Positions 6,249 through 12,615 of a stretch of DNA of 12,615 nucleotides are shown one piece after another (positions within the stretch are counted from its first letter, which is position 1; the number at the start of each line of letters is the position of its first letter). The notes under the pieces were generated by a model. That model ran no database searches. It was not told the origin of the DNA and saw only the letters and a program-made list of their open reading frames with translations. The stretch comes from Maritimibacter sp. Its GTDB lineage: Bacteria > Pseudomonadota > Alphaproteobacteria > Rhodobacterales > Rhodobacteraceae. Location: positions 1 through 12,615 of the forward strand of contig JAGRMP010000192.1 in the NCBI GenBank assembly GCA_020441225.1, in the 5' to 3' direction. The translations under genes were made by a program, and so were the position numbers.

Positions 6249-7319
6249 ATGCGTGACAACACCCTGCGTGACGCGCAAGCGATGTCGGACGAGCTTCTTG
6301 CCTGGTACGACCGCCATGCCCGCGAGATGCCCTGGCGGGTCGCTCCCGCAGACCGGCGAAGTGGCGTGATGCCCGACCCTTATGCCGTCTGGCTCTCCGA
6401 AGTGATGCTGCAACAGACCACCGTGGCGGCCGTGCGCGACTATTTCACGAGGTTCCGCGCGCTCTGGCCCGATGTCCATGCGCTCGCCGGCGCCGAAGAC
6501 GCCGCCGTGATGGGAGAATGGGCCGGGCTCGGCTACTACGCGCGCGCCCGCAACCTGCTCAAATGCGCCCGGGTGGTTTCGCACGATTTGGACGGGCACT
6601 TCCCGGACACTGCGGAGGCGCTGCAAAAGCTGCCCGGGATCGGCCCCTATACCGCCGCCGCCATCGCCGCGATCGCCTTCGATCGGCCCGAGACCGTGGT
6701 CGACGGCAATGTCGAGCGGGTGATGGCGCGGCTGTTCCGGGTCGAGGACCCGATGCCCGGCTCCAAGCCCGCGCTGCGCGACAGGGCGGCCCGGCTCACG
6801 CCCCGGGAGCGGCCCGGCGACTACGCCCAGGCGGTGATGGACCTCGGCGCGACGATCTGCACGCCGAAAAGCCCCGCCTGCGGGATCTGCCCCTGGCGGG
6901 ACGATTGTGCGGGCCGTGCCGCCGGGATCGCCGCCACGTTGCCCGCTCGCAGCGCCAAACAGCCCAAACCGATCCGCCAGGGCATCGCCTATGTCGGGCG
7001 GCGGCCCGACGGCGCCTGGCTGGTCGAGCGCCGGCCCGAGACCGGCCTGCTCGGCGGTATGCTCGGCTGGCCCGGCGGCACCTGGGGCGAGACGGCGCAG
7101 GACCTGCCGCCGGTGACCGCCGATTGGCGCGACCTCGGCGAAGAGGTGCGCCACACCTTCACCCATTTCCACCTGCGCCTTGCGGTGCGGGTCGCCGTGC
7201 TCGCGCCCGACGCCACGCCGGACCGCGGCGAATTTCACGCACCGCTCCGGCCCTCCGATCTGCCGACCGTCATGCGCAAGGCCTACGATCTCGCCCGCAC
7301 GGCATTGCCGGAGGACTGA
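6249..7319 (+). CDS. mutY: A/G-specific adenine DNA glycosylase
   Basis: A 356-residue base-excision repair enzyme that removes adenine mispaired with 8-oxoguanine. Seen: SEVMLQQT with Glu51 as the catalytic acid, the helix-hairpin-helix LPGIGPYTAAAI (128-139), VDGNVERV with the essential Asp152, and a complete iron-sulfur loop C-x6-C-x2-C-x5-C (Cys204, 211, 214, 220). Residues from about 235 on form the NUDIX-like C-terminal domain that senses 8-oxoG, with RHTFTHFHLRL matching the family's SHFHL segment. Start ATG 6249 has AGGGG in a suitable position; a second in-frame ATG at residue 12 is possible. Divergent from DUF721, followed 65 bases later by alkB. Nothing is missing from the active site. 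Confidence 0.95.
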   Translation: MRDNTLRDAQAMSDELLAWYDRHAREMPWRVAPADRRSGVMPDPYAVWLSEVMLQQTTVAAVRDYFTRFRALWPDVHALAGAEDAAVMGEWAGLGYYARARNLLKCARVVSHDLDGHFPDTAEALQKLPGIGPYTAAAIAAIAFDRPETVVDGNVERVMARLFRVEDPMPGSKPALRDRAARLTPRERPGDYAQAVMDLGATICTPKSPACGICPWRDDCAGRAAGIAATLPARSAKQPKPIRQGIAYVGRRPDGAWLVERRPETGLLGGMLGWPGGTWGETAQDLPPVTADWRDLGEEVRHTFTHFHLRLAVRVAVLAPDATPDRGEFHAPLRPSDLPTVMRKAYDLARTALPED

Positions 7320-7326
7320 ACCCCGG

Positions 7327-7355
7327 TTGAGCGGGTCCGACCGCGGGCCTATGCT
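7327..7355 (+). promoter_or_regulatory. Probable sigma70-like promoter for alkB
   Basis: TTGAGC (7327-7332) and TATGCT (7350-7355) are separated by exactly 17 bases, and transcription would start about 20 bases before the alkB start codon, which has AGGAAAGG (7370-7377) just ahead. It begins eight bases after the mutY stop, so alkB need not depend on mutY transcription. Inferred from consensus match only. Confidence 0.5.
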
Positions 7356-7384
7356 CCGGCGCGAATGGCAGGAAAGGCCACGAC

Positions 7385-8521
7385 ATGCCCGCCGCCGACG
7401 TCTCGCGCTTTCGCAACGCGTTGCCCTATTGGGTCTCGCTCCTGCTCGTGCCGCTGGTTGCGCTCGCCGCGATCTACGGCGGCTGGGCGCTGATCCTGCC
7501 GCCCGCCGGGGCCTGGTGGCTTTACGCTCTGCTCGATGCCGCCATCGGCCGCGACAGCACCAACCCCGATCCCGACACGCCGGAGACGGCGTTGTTCTGG
7601 TACCGCTTCATCACCTGGATCTGGCTGCCGATCCAGCTCGTGCTGATCTACGGTACGCTCTGGGCGGTCACCCGGTCGGGCCACCTGAGCGCGGCGGAAC
7701 AGATCGGGCTGTTCTGCGGTATCGGCGTGCTCACCGGGTCGGTCGGTATCGTCTATGCCCATGAGCTGATGCACCAGCACAACCGCGCCGAACGCTGGAT
7801 GGCCGATATCCTGCTCGCCACCGTGCTCTACAGCCATTTCCGTTCCGAGCACCTGCTGGTGCATCATCCCTGGGTCGGCACGCGGCGCGACGCGGTGACG
7901 GCGCGCTATAACGAGGGGTTTCACCGCTATTTCGTCCGGGTGCTGGCAAGCGGCCTGCCCTCGGCCTGGGCGGCGGAGCGCGCCAGGCTGGCGCGACGCG
8001 GGCGCGGACCCTTGCACCCGACCAACCCGTTCTGGCGCTATGCCGCGCTCCAACTCGTCGCCCTCGCAGCCGCCTGTGCCATCGCGGGCTGGGCCGGGCT
8101 CGGGCTTTTCGCCGTGCAGGCGCTGGTGGCGATCTGGCAGCTCGAAATGACCAATTACGTCGAGCATTACGGGATGATGCGGAAGTACCTGGGCGAGGGC
8201 CGCTACGAGCCGGTCGCCCCGCATCATTCCTGGAATGCCGACCACCGCCTGAGCTCGTGGCAATACATCAACTTGCAGCGCCACTCCGACCACCACTACA
8301 AGCCGGCCCGGCGCTACCCGCTCCTGCAGACCTATCCCGAGGCCGAGGCCCCGCAGCTGCCCTTTGGCTATACCGCCATGGGGTTCGTCGCGATGGTGCC
8401 GCCGGTCTGGCGGCGGGTGATGAACCCGCGGGTGCGCAAATGGCGCGCCGATCATTACCCCGAGATCACCGATTGGGGGCCCTACAAGCGCGGCGATTTC
8501 CCGGTGCCGGAGGTCCGCTGA
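7385..8521 (+). CDS. alkB: Alkane 1-monooxygenase, AlkB-type integral membrane di-iron hydroxylase
   Basis: A 378-residue inner-membrane protein expected to hydroxylate the terminal carbon of n-alkanes with O2 and electrons from rubredoxin. Seen: hydrophobic segments at about 15-40, 72-95, 105-125 and 220-250, and the four AlkB signatures: HELMHQ (126-131), EHLLVHH (155-161), NYVEHYG (257-263) and LQRHSDHHY (297-305), giving a full set of iron-binding histidines. The first box ends in Gln instead of the usual Lys, and the second reads LLVHH where Pseudomonas AlkB has a Gly. These variants are, as I recall, normal for Rhodobacteraceae AlkB. No rubredoxin, rubredoxin reductase or AlkS-like regulator is in the window, so electron partners must lie elsewhere. 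Substrate range cannot be read from the sequence; the related xylene monooxygenase family is less likely given the HYG and LQRHSDHH motifs. Confidence 0.92.
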   Translation: MPAADVSRFRNALPYWVSLLLVPLVALAAIYGGWALILPPAGAWWLYALLDAAIGRDSTNPDPDTPETALFWYRFITWIWLPIQLVLIYGTLWAVTRSGHLSAAEQIGLFCGIGVLTGSVGIVYAHELMHQHNRAERWMADILLATVLYSHFRSEHLLVHHPWVGTRRDAVTARYNEGFHRYFVRVLASGLPSAWAAERARLARRGRGPLHPTNPFWRYAALQLVALAAACAIAGWAGLGLFAVQALVAIWQLEMTNYVEHYGMMRKYLGEGRYEPVAPHHSWNADHRLSSWQYINLQRHSDHHYKPARRYPLLQTYPEAEAPQLPFGYTAMGFVAMVPPVWRRVMNPRVRKWRADHYPEITDWGPYKRGDFPVPEVR

Positions 8522-8536
8522 GGCGCGTTTCCGGGA

Positions 8537-8565
8537 GGTGTGCGAGGGGTGTGCGAGCTCGCACA
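8537..8565. repeat. 10-bp direct repeat leading into a perfect 16-bp palindrome
   Basis: GGTGTGCGAG occurs at 8537-8546 and 8548-8557, an 11-bp period. The second copy is the left half of the perfect palindrome TGTGCGAG/CTCGCACA (8550-8565). The first copy can pair with the same right half, giving a hairpin with an 11-base loop. It starts 16 bases after the alkB stop, between convergent genes; no T-run follows, so termination is not shown. Confidence 0.55.
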
Positions 8566-8647
8566 GGGTATCAAGCGGTTGATATTCATACCGATAGCGC
8601 TAACAACTTTTTGGGCGAGGCGCGCCCGTCCGCCGCCCTTTGCCGGC

Positions 8648-9346
8648 TCAGTCCTGGTTGGAGATCCGGGCCGGCACACCCACGGCGATGGCGCCCGAGG
8701 GCACGTCGCGCAAGACCACCGCATTGGCCCCGATCCGCGCCCCGCGCCCGATCCTGACCTCGCCCAGGATCACCGCGCCCGCGCCGATGTCGACCTCGTC
8801 GCCGATCACCGGCCATTCGTTGAGGTCTTTGGTCCGGGCAATCCCGAAGGTGGTGTTCTGACGGATAATGACATCGTCGCCGATGGCGCGCGCGATCAGC
8901 ACCATGCCGCCGAAATGCTCGAGCCGGACCCGCCGTCCGACGATCACCGTATAGGGCAGCATGATGCCGCCGAGGGTTTCGGTCATCACCCGGCCGATCC
9001 GGTAGATCAGCGTCAGCGGCGCCCGCAGGAGCTTCGGTTTGACCGACATCCGCAGATTGCCGAACCGGTGCCAGAACAATGCCCAGAACCCTTGCGACAG
9101 GGCGCGACGGCCGTGGGTGCGGAAATCTTCGGCGATGAGCGACAAGAACCCGATGTCCTTGGGATTGCGGTTGGCCGAACCGAACTCGCCCATGTCTGCG
9201 GGCGACGCCAGTCCCTCGACCATCATCTGCGCCAGGCTCACCCGTTTGACCCGCTTTTCCCGGATGTCCACATGCGCAGAGTTTGCGTCCCCCTGAGGTG
9301 GCGTCAGAGGGCCGGACACATCGGACATCGACTCGTTCACGTTCAT
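8648..9346 (-). CDS. Serine acetyltransferase-like hexapeptide-repeat O-acetyltransferase
   Basis: A 232-residue protein of the left-handed beta-helix acyltransferase group. Residues about 1-60 are a variable extension; 60-120 are helical ([26 protein letters not shown]); 125-228 are hexapeptide turns ending in [22 protein letters not shown], the standard CysE/LacA-type end. His144 in RLEHFGG aligns with the catalytic His of CysE, but the second active-site His (RHPKIG in CysE) is Trp178 in NEWPVIG. It should use acetyl-CoA. The altered site and N-terminal extension make a sugar or polysaccharide O-acetyltransferase as likely as cysteine synthesis; no cysK or polysaccharide cluster is adjacent. 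Start at 9344-9346 lacks a strong ribosome site; the second ATG at 9326-9328 is an alternative. It converges with alkB. Confidence 0.75.
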   Translation of the reverse strand: MNVNESMSDVSGPLTPPQGDANSAHVDIREKRVKRVSLAQMMVEGLASPADMGEFGSANRNPKDIGFLSLIAEDFRTHGRRALSQGFWALFWHRFGNLRMSVKPKLLRAPLTLIYRIGRVMTETLGGIMLPYTVIVGRRVRLEHFGGMVLIARAIGDDVIIRQNTTFGIARTKDLNEWPVIGDEVDIGAGAVILGEVRIGRGARIGANAVVLRDVPSGAIAVGVPARISNQD

Positions 9347-9444
9347 TACAGCTCAGGCACCCTTCAATTCGCCCCACTCAACTATTTGGCATTTATGGAG
9401 AAAGAAAGGGGAAGGAGAAGCCATAACCGTACGTAACTGCGGCT

Positions 9445-9468
9445 CGGTCGGCAGCGAAGTGCCGACCG
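9445..9468. other. Perfect 9-bp hairpin upstream of the ECF sigma gene
   Basis: CGGTCGGCA (9445-9453) and TGCCGACCG (9460-9468) are exactly complementary around a 6-base loop. It lies about 80 bases before the sigma factor start and about 100 bases upstream of the minus-strand acetyltransferase start, in a 201-bp divergent gap. There is no T-run on either side, so it is not an intrinsic terminator. It may be a leader RNA structure or a dyad bound by a regulator. A 24-base purine tract (9397-9420) lies in the same gap. Confidence 0.45.
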
Positions 9469-9547
9469 CGCCAAGGAAAAGGTTTCTGGCCGCCTGCGAT
9501 TGGCTTAAAACGGCCAGGACCCGCCGAAAAAGGAGCTTTCTGCCGCC

Positions 9548-10096
9548 GTGACCCATGCCGAGGACGACATCGATGGGTGGTTGAGCGGCGTCGCAAACGG
9601 CGACCGTGCGGCGTTCCGCCACATCTATCGGGCCGCTTCGGCGAAACTTTTTGGCATCGCGCTGCGAATCTGTCGTGACCGGAACTTCGCGGAGGAAGCG
9701 GTGCAGGACACGTTCGTAGATATCTGGCGCATGGCCGGCGCCTTCGACAGCACCCGCGGGTCCGGCATGGCCTGGATGTCGACCGTCGCCCGCAACCGGG
9801 CGATCGACGTCCTGCGCCGGCACGGCCGACATGGGGCGAAAGCGGTCGCCGACGGCGAGGCACTGCTGCCGCATTTGCCCGATCCGCGCGCCGCGACCGA
9901 TGGTGGCGTCGCGCATATGGCGCTGGTGGCCTGCCTGGAGGCGCTCGAACAACCCACCCGCGACATGGTGCTGCGGGCCTATTATCTCGGGGAAACCCGT
10001 GAAGACCTGGCCGCGCGCTTCGACGCGCCGGTCAACTCTGTGAAAACCTGGCTGCGGCGCGGGCTGCAGGCGCTGAAAGGATGTCTGGACCGGTAG
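9548..10096 (+). CDS. ECF-type RNA polymerase sigma factor, RskA-controlled (SigK-like)
   Basis: A 182-residue group 4 sigma factor. Residues about 20-90 are sigma region 2 (AAFRHIYRAASAKLFGIALRI, NFAEEAVQDTFVDIW, MSTVARNRAIDVLRR), which melts and reads the -10. Residues about 122-180 are region 4 (LEALEQPTRDMVLRAYYLGE, REDLAARFDAPVNSVKTWLRRGLQAL), the -35-binding helix-turn-helix. Regions 1 and 3 are absent, as expected. Start is GTG 9548-9550; AGGAG at 9531-9535 is 12 bases upstream, a long spacing, and the nearby ATG at 9555 is out of frame. The anti-sigma gene starts one base after this stop, so the pair is translated together. The stimulus and regulon are not visible, though the neighbouring exported protein gene is a candidate target. 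Confidence 0.92.
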   Translation: MTHAEDDIDGWLSGVANGDRAAFRHIYRAASAKLFGIALRICRDRNFAEEAVQDTFVDIWRMAGAFDSTRGSGMAWMSTVARNRAIDVLRRHGRHGAKAVADGEALLPHLPDPRAATDGGVAHMALVACLEALEQPTRDMVLRAYYLGETREDLAARFDAPVNSVKTWLRRGLQALKGCLDR

Positions 10097-10097
10097 G

Positions 10098-10742
10098 ATG
10101 TCGGACGTGGAACGCGATATGGAAGCTGCGGAACGTGCCCTCGGGCTCGACCCGCGAGACGGCGAGGACCGGGAGGCGCGCGCGCTGCGCGAGGCCTGGG
10201 AGCGCTGGTTCGCGCCGCTCCTCGACGCGCTTGAGCCCGCCGATCCGCCCGCGGGCCTCCTCGACCGGATCGAGGCGCGGATCGACCACGAAGAGACCGT
10301 GGTCGAGCTTGCCGCCGTGCGCCGCCGGCTGACCCGCTGGCGGGGGGCCGCGGCTGTCGCGGCGAGCGTGGCCGCGGCGCTCCTGATCTGGGTCGCTGTG
10401 CCTACCGTGGAAACGCCCGCGCGTTACGTGGCCGTGGTGACCGCCGACGCCGACGGCACCGCCGGTCTGGTGATCGAGTTCGACACCGGCTCGGGCGTGG
10501 CGACCGTGGTGCCGGTGGGGATCGAGGCGCCGGAAGACCGCTCGGTCGAGATGTGGCACCTGCCGGCCGGGGCCGAACGGCCCTATTCGCTGGGCTTGAT
10601 GCCCGATGGCCCGGGCACGCTCGCGGGGCTGGAGACCGGGCCGGGCGACGTGATCGGGGTGAGCTTCGAGCCGCCGGGCGGCTCGCCCACCGGCCAGCCC
10701 ACCGATGCGCGCTTCCACGGGACCATCGTCCGGGTGGAGTAG
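10098..10742 (+). CDS. RskA-type membrane anti-sigma factor
   Basis: A 214-residue single-pass membrane protein expected to hold the adjacent ECF sigma factor inactive. Seen: a cytosolic part with the RskA-like start AERALGL and WERWFAPLLDALEPADPPAGLLDRIEARI; a transmembrane segment at about 83-104; and a periplasmic domain with VEMWHLPAG, PYSLGLMPDG and the signature EPPGGSPTGQPTD (191-203) of the RskA C-terminal domain. No zinc-finger HxxxCxxC motif is present, so it is not a ChrR/ZAS-type redox switch. From family knowledge, such factors release sigma after stepwise proteolysis of the periplasmic and membrane parts. Start ATG 10098 follows the sigma stop with one base between. Confidence 0.88.
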   Translation: MSDVERDMEAAERALGLDPRDGEDREARALREAWERWFAPLLDALEPADPPAGLLDRIEARIDHEETVVELAAVRRRLTRWRGAAAVAASVAAALLIWVAVPTVETPARYVAVVTADADGTAGLVIEFDTGSGVATVVPVGIEAPEDRSVEMWHLPAGAERPYSLGLMPDGPGTLAGLETGPGDVIGVSFEPPGGSPTGQPTDARFHGTIVRVE

Positions 10743-10785
10743 CCCGGCGGGGCATCCGGGGCCGTTTTCGCCTGGAATAGACACG

Positions 10786-10813
10786 AAAAAGGCCGGACGC
10801 TGGGCGCCCGGCC
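10786..10813 (-). terminator. Intrinsic terminator for the minus-strand DUF7282-like gene
   Basis: Read on the minus strand, GGCCGG (10808-10813) pairs with CCGGCC (10791-10796) around an 11-base loop, followed directly by five T (A-run 10786-10790). It lies about 33 bases past the stop at 10846. On the plus strand, after the anti-sigma gene, the stem has no T-run, so its use in that direction is doubtful. Confidence 0.72.
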
Positions 10814-10845
10814 GATACTCGTCACACGAGGGACCTGCTCGATCG

Positions 10846-11262
10846 TTACTGCGCGGTGATGACGGTCATCACCAGGTTGCCGTCGGGCTTGATCGGGCCG
10901 TCCTCGGTCGCGCCGAGGGTATATTCGAAGGCGCCGGTCTTCATCCCGCCGGCTTCCGAATGGACCATGAGCATGAGCATGTCGCCGGGCGCCACCTCCT
11001 CGGTCAGGATCGCGGCCACGTCGGCGGTTTCACCGGCCCTGAGCGGCGCGTAGCCCACGACCGGGCCCGGCTTCATCTCGGCATCGGTGCGGTGCACGAC
11101 CAGCCAGCCGTTCTCGGGTGCGGTGATCGAGGTCGCGGAGACCACGCCGTTGGCGACGCTCTGGTCTTCGGCGACCACGGCGGCGGCCATCATGTGATCG
11201 TCGGCGAGGAGCGGCGTGGCGAGGATCGAGGCGGCGGCGGCGATTTTGAAAGCGTTGAACAT
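10846..11262 (-). CDS. Small exported protein, DUF7282-like
   Basis: A 138-residue protein with a clear signal peptide (MFNAFKIAAAASILATPLLA, cleavage probably after residue 20). The mature part of about 118 residues has the pattern NGWLVVHRTDAEMKPGPVVGYAPLRAGETADVAAIL, then MLMLMVHSEAGGMKTGAFEY and DGPI, which I recognise as the DUF7282 type found in secreted and halocyanin-like proteins: a small all-beta domain of unknown function. It has no cysteine and several methionines. ATG 11260-11262 is preceded by AAGGA at good spacing. The gene faces the sigma/anti-sigma pair and ends in its own terminator. Being a secreted protein next to an RskA-controlled sigma factor makes it a plausible target of that sigma, but this is inference. 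Confidence 0.75.
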   Translation of the reverse strand: MFNAFKIAAAASILATPLLADDHMMAAAVVAEDQSVANGVVSATSITAPENGWLVVHRTDAEMKPGPVVGYAPLRAGETADVAAILTEEVAPGDMLMLMVHSEAGGMKTGAFEYTLGATEDGPIKPDGNLVMTVITAQ

Positions 11263-11397
11263 GGGTCTTCCTTTCGTGTCAGGTTGTGCAGGCCCCGCAG
11301 AGCCTGCTTGCCCTACACTTCGGGCGACTGCCGGGAAAGGTTTCAGACGCGGTCGGATTTTTCGCGAGGTTTTTGCCAAATCCCTGATAAAAAACAC

Positions 11398-11424
11398 AAA
11401 AAAACCCCGCCACGAGGGCGGGGT
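11398..11424 (-). terminator. Strong intrinsic terminator for ccrM
   Basis: On the minus strand, CCCCGCC and GGCGGGG (plus-strand arms 11405-11411 and 11417-11423, 5-base loop) form a 7-bp GC stem, extended by an A-T pair, and are followed by seven T (A-run 11398-11404) and more T-rich sequence. It lies about 50 bases past the ccrM stop. On the plus strand no T-run follows. Confidence 0.85.
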
Positions 11425-11473
11425 CCAAGTCGGGTGCCGTGTTTGACCACAGGCACAGGCGGTAACTGAGGAG

Positions 11474-12613
<1,140 letters not shown>

Positions 12614-12615
12614 GG

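Noticed and set aside
6180..7238. A 352-codon minus-strand open frame under mutY
   Set aside because: It is antisense to a fully conserved MutY with an intact iron-sulfur loop; the translation has no family features.
7349..8455. A 368-codon minus-strand open frame under alkB
   Set aside because: It is a shadow of AlkB; the plus frame has all four histidine motifs.
8596..8632. GGGCG/CGCCC stem near a T5 run as a terminator between alkB and the acetyltransferase gene
   Set aside because: The T-run (plus strand) lies before the stem on the plus strand and becomes an A-run on the minus strand, so polarity is wrong in both directions.
8540..9436. A 298-codon plus-strand open frame over the acetyltransferase gene
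   Set aside because: It is antisense to a clear hexapeptide-repeat protein; the translation is His/Asp/Arg-rich without structure.
9396..9437. Short peptide frame MEKERGRRSHNRT upstream of the sigma gene
   Set aside because: No ribosome site, no conservation evidence; it is simply the reading of a purine-rich tract.

Overview
The window looks like chromosomal DNA from a GC-rich alphaproteobacterium, most likely Rhodobacteraceae (Roseobacter group). The evidence is gene content and family-typical sequence: a CcrM-type GANTC methyltransferase, a Rhodobacterales-style WaaA followed by LpxK, a DUF721-DsbA pair divergent from mutY, and a compact AlkB with four intact histidine motifs. Taxonomy is an inference from recognised families; no search was run. 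No rRNA, tRNA, CRISPR array, insertion sequence or phage gene was seen.

Layout. (1) 1-252, minus: the 5' end of a MetF-like methylenetetrahydrofolate reductase cut by the window edge. (2) 451-1926, minus: a 491-residue RTX protein with a separate N-terminal domain, 24 uninterrupted calcium-binding nonapeptides and a type I secretion-like C-terminus. (3) 1927-2694: 768 bases with no confident gene, holding an 18-bp operator-like dyad, a large inverted repeat and a minus-strand frame that looks like the start of a lipoprotein. (4) 2695-4910, plus: waaA and lpxK, two bases apart, for Kdo2-lipid A assembly; LpxK departs from the family at its DDGFQ motif. (5) 4920-6169, minus: a DUF721/DciA-like gene followed by a DsbA-family oxidoreductase, converging on lpxK. 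(6) 6249-8521, plus: mutY, then alkB with its own probable sigma70-like promoter. (7) 8648-9346, minus: a CysE-like hexapeptide acetyltransferase, convergent with alkB. (8) 9548-10742, plus: an ECF sigma factor with its RskA-type membrane anti-sigma factor. (9) 10846-11262, minus: a small exported DUF7282-like protein with an intrinsic terminator. (10) 11474-12571, minus: ccrM with a strong intrinsic terminator.

How the genes relate. Three modules touch the envelope: lipid A/Kdo (waaA-lpxK), periplasmic thiol oxidation (DsbA), and the ECF sigma/RskA pair next to a secreted protein, which recalls the mycobacterial sigK-rskA locus with its secreted antigens. mutY, DUF721/DciA and ccrM are genome-maintenance genes. 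The RTX gene and the region upstream of it are the most accessory-looking part. I found no clear undescribed multi-gene system. The points most worth checking are the RTX N-terminal domain, the dyad and the lipoprotein-like frame between the RTX gene and waaA, the altered LpxK motif, and the repeat/palindrome between alkB and the acetyltransferase.
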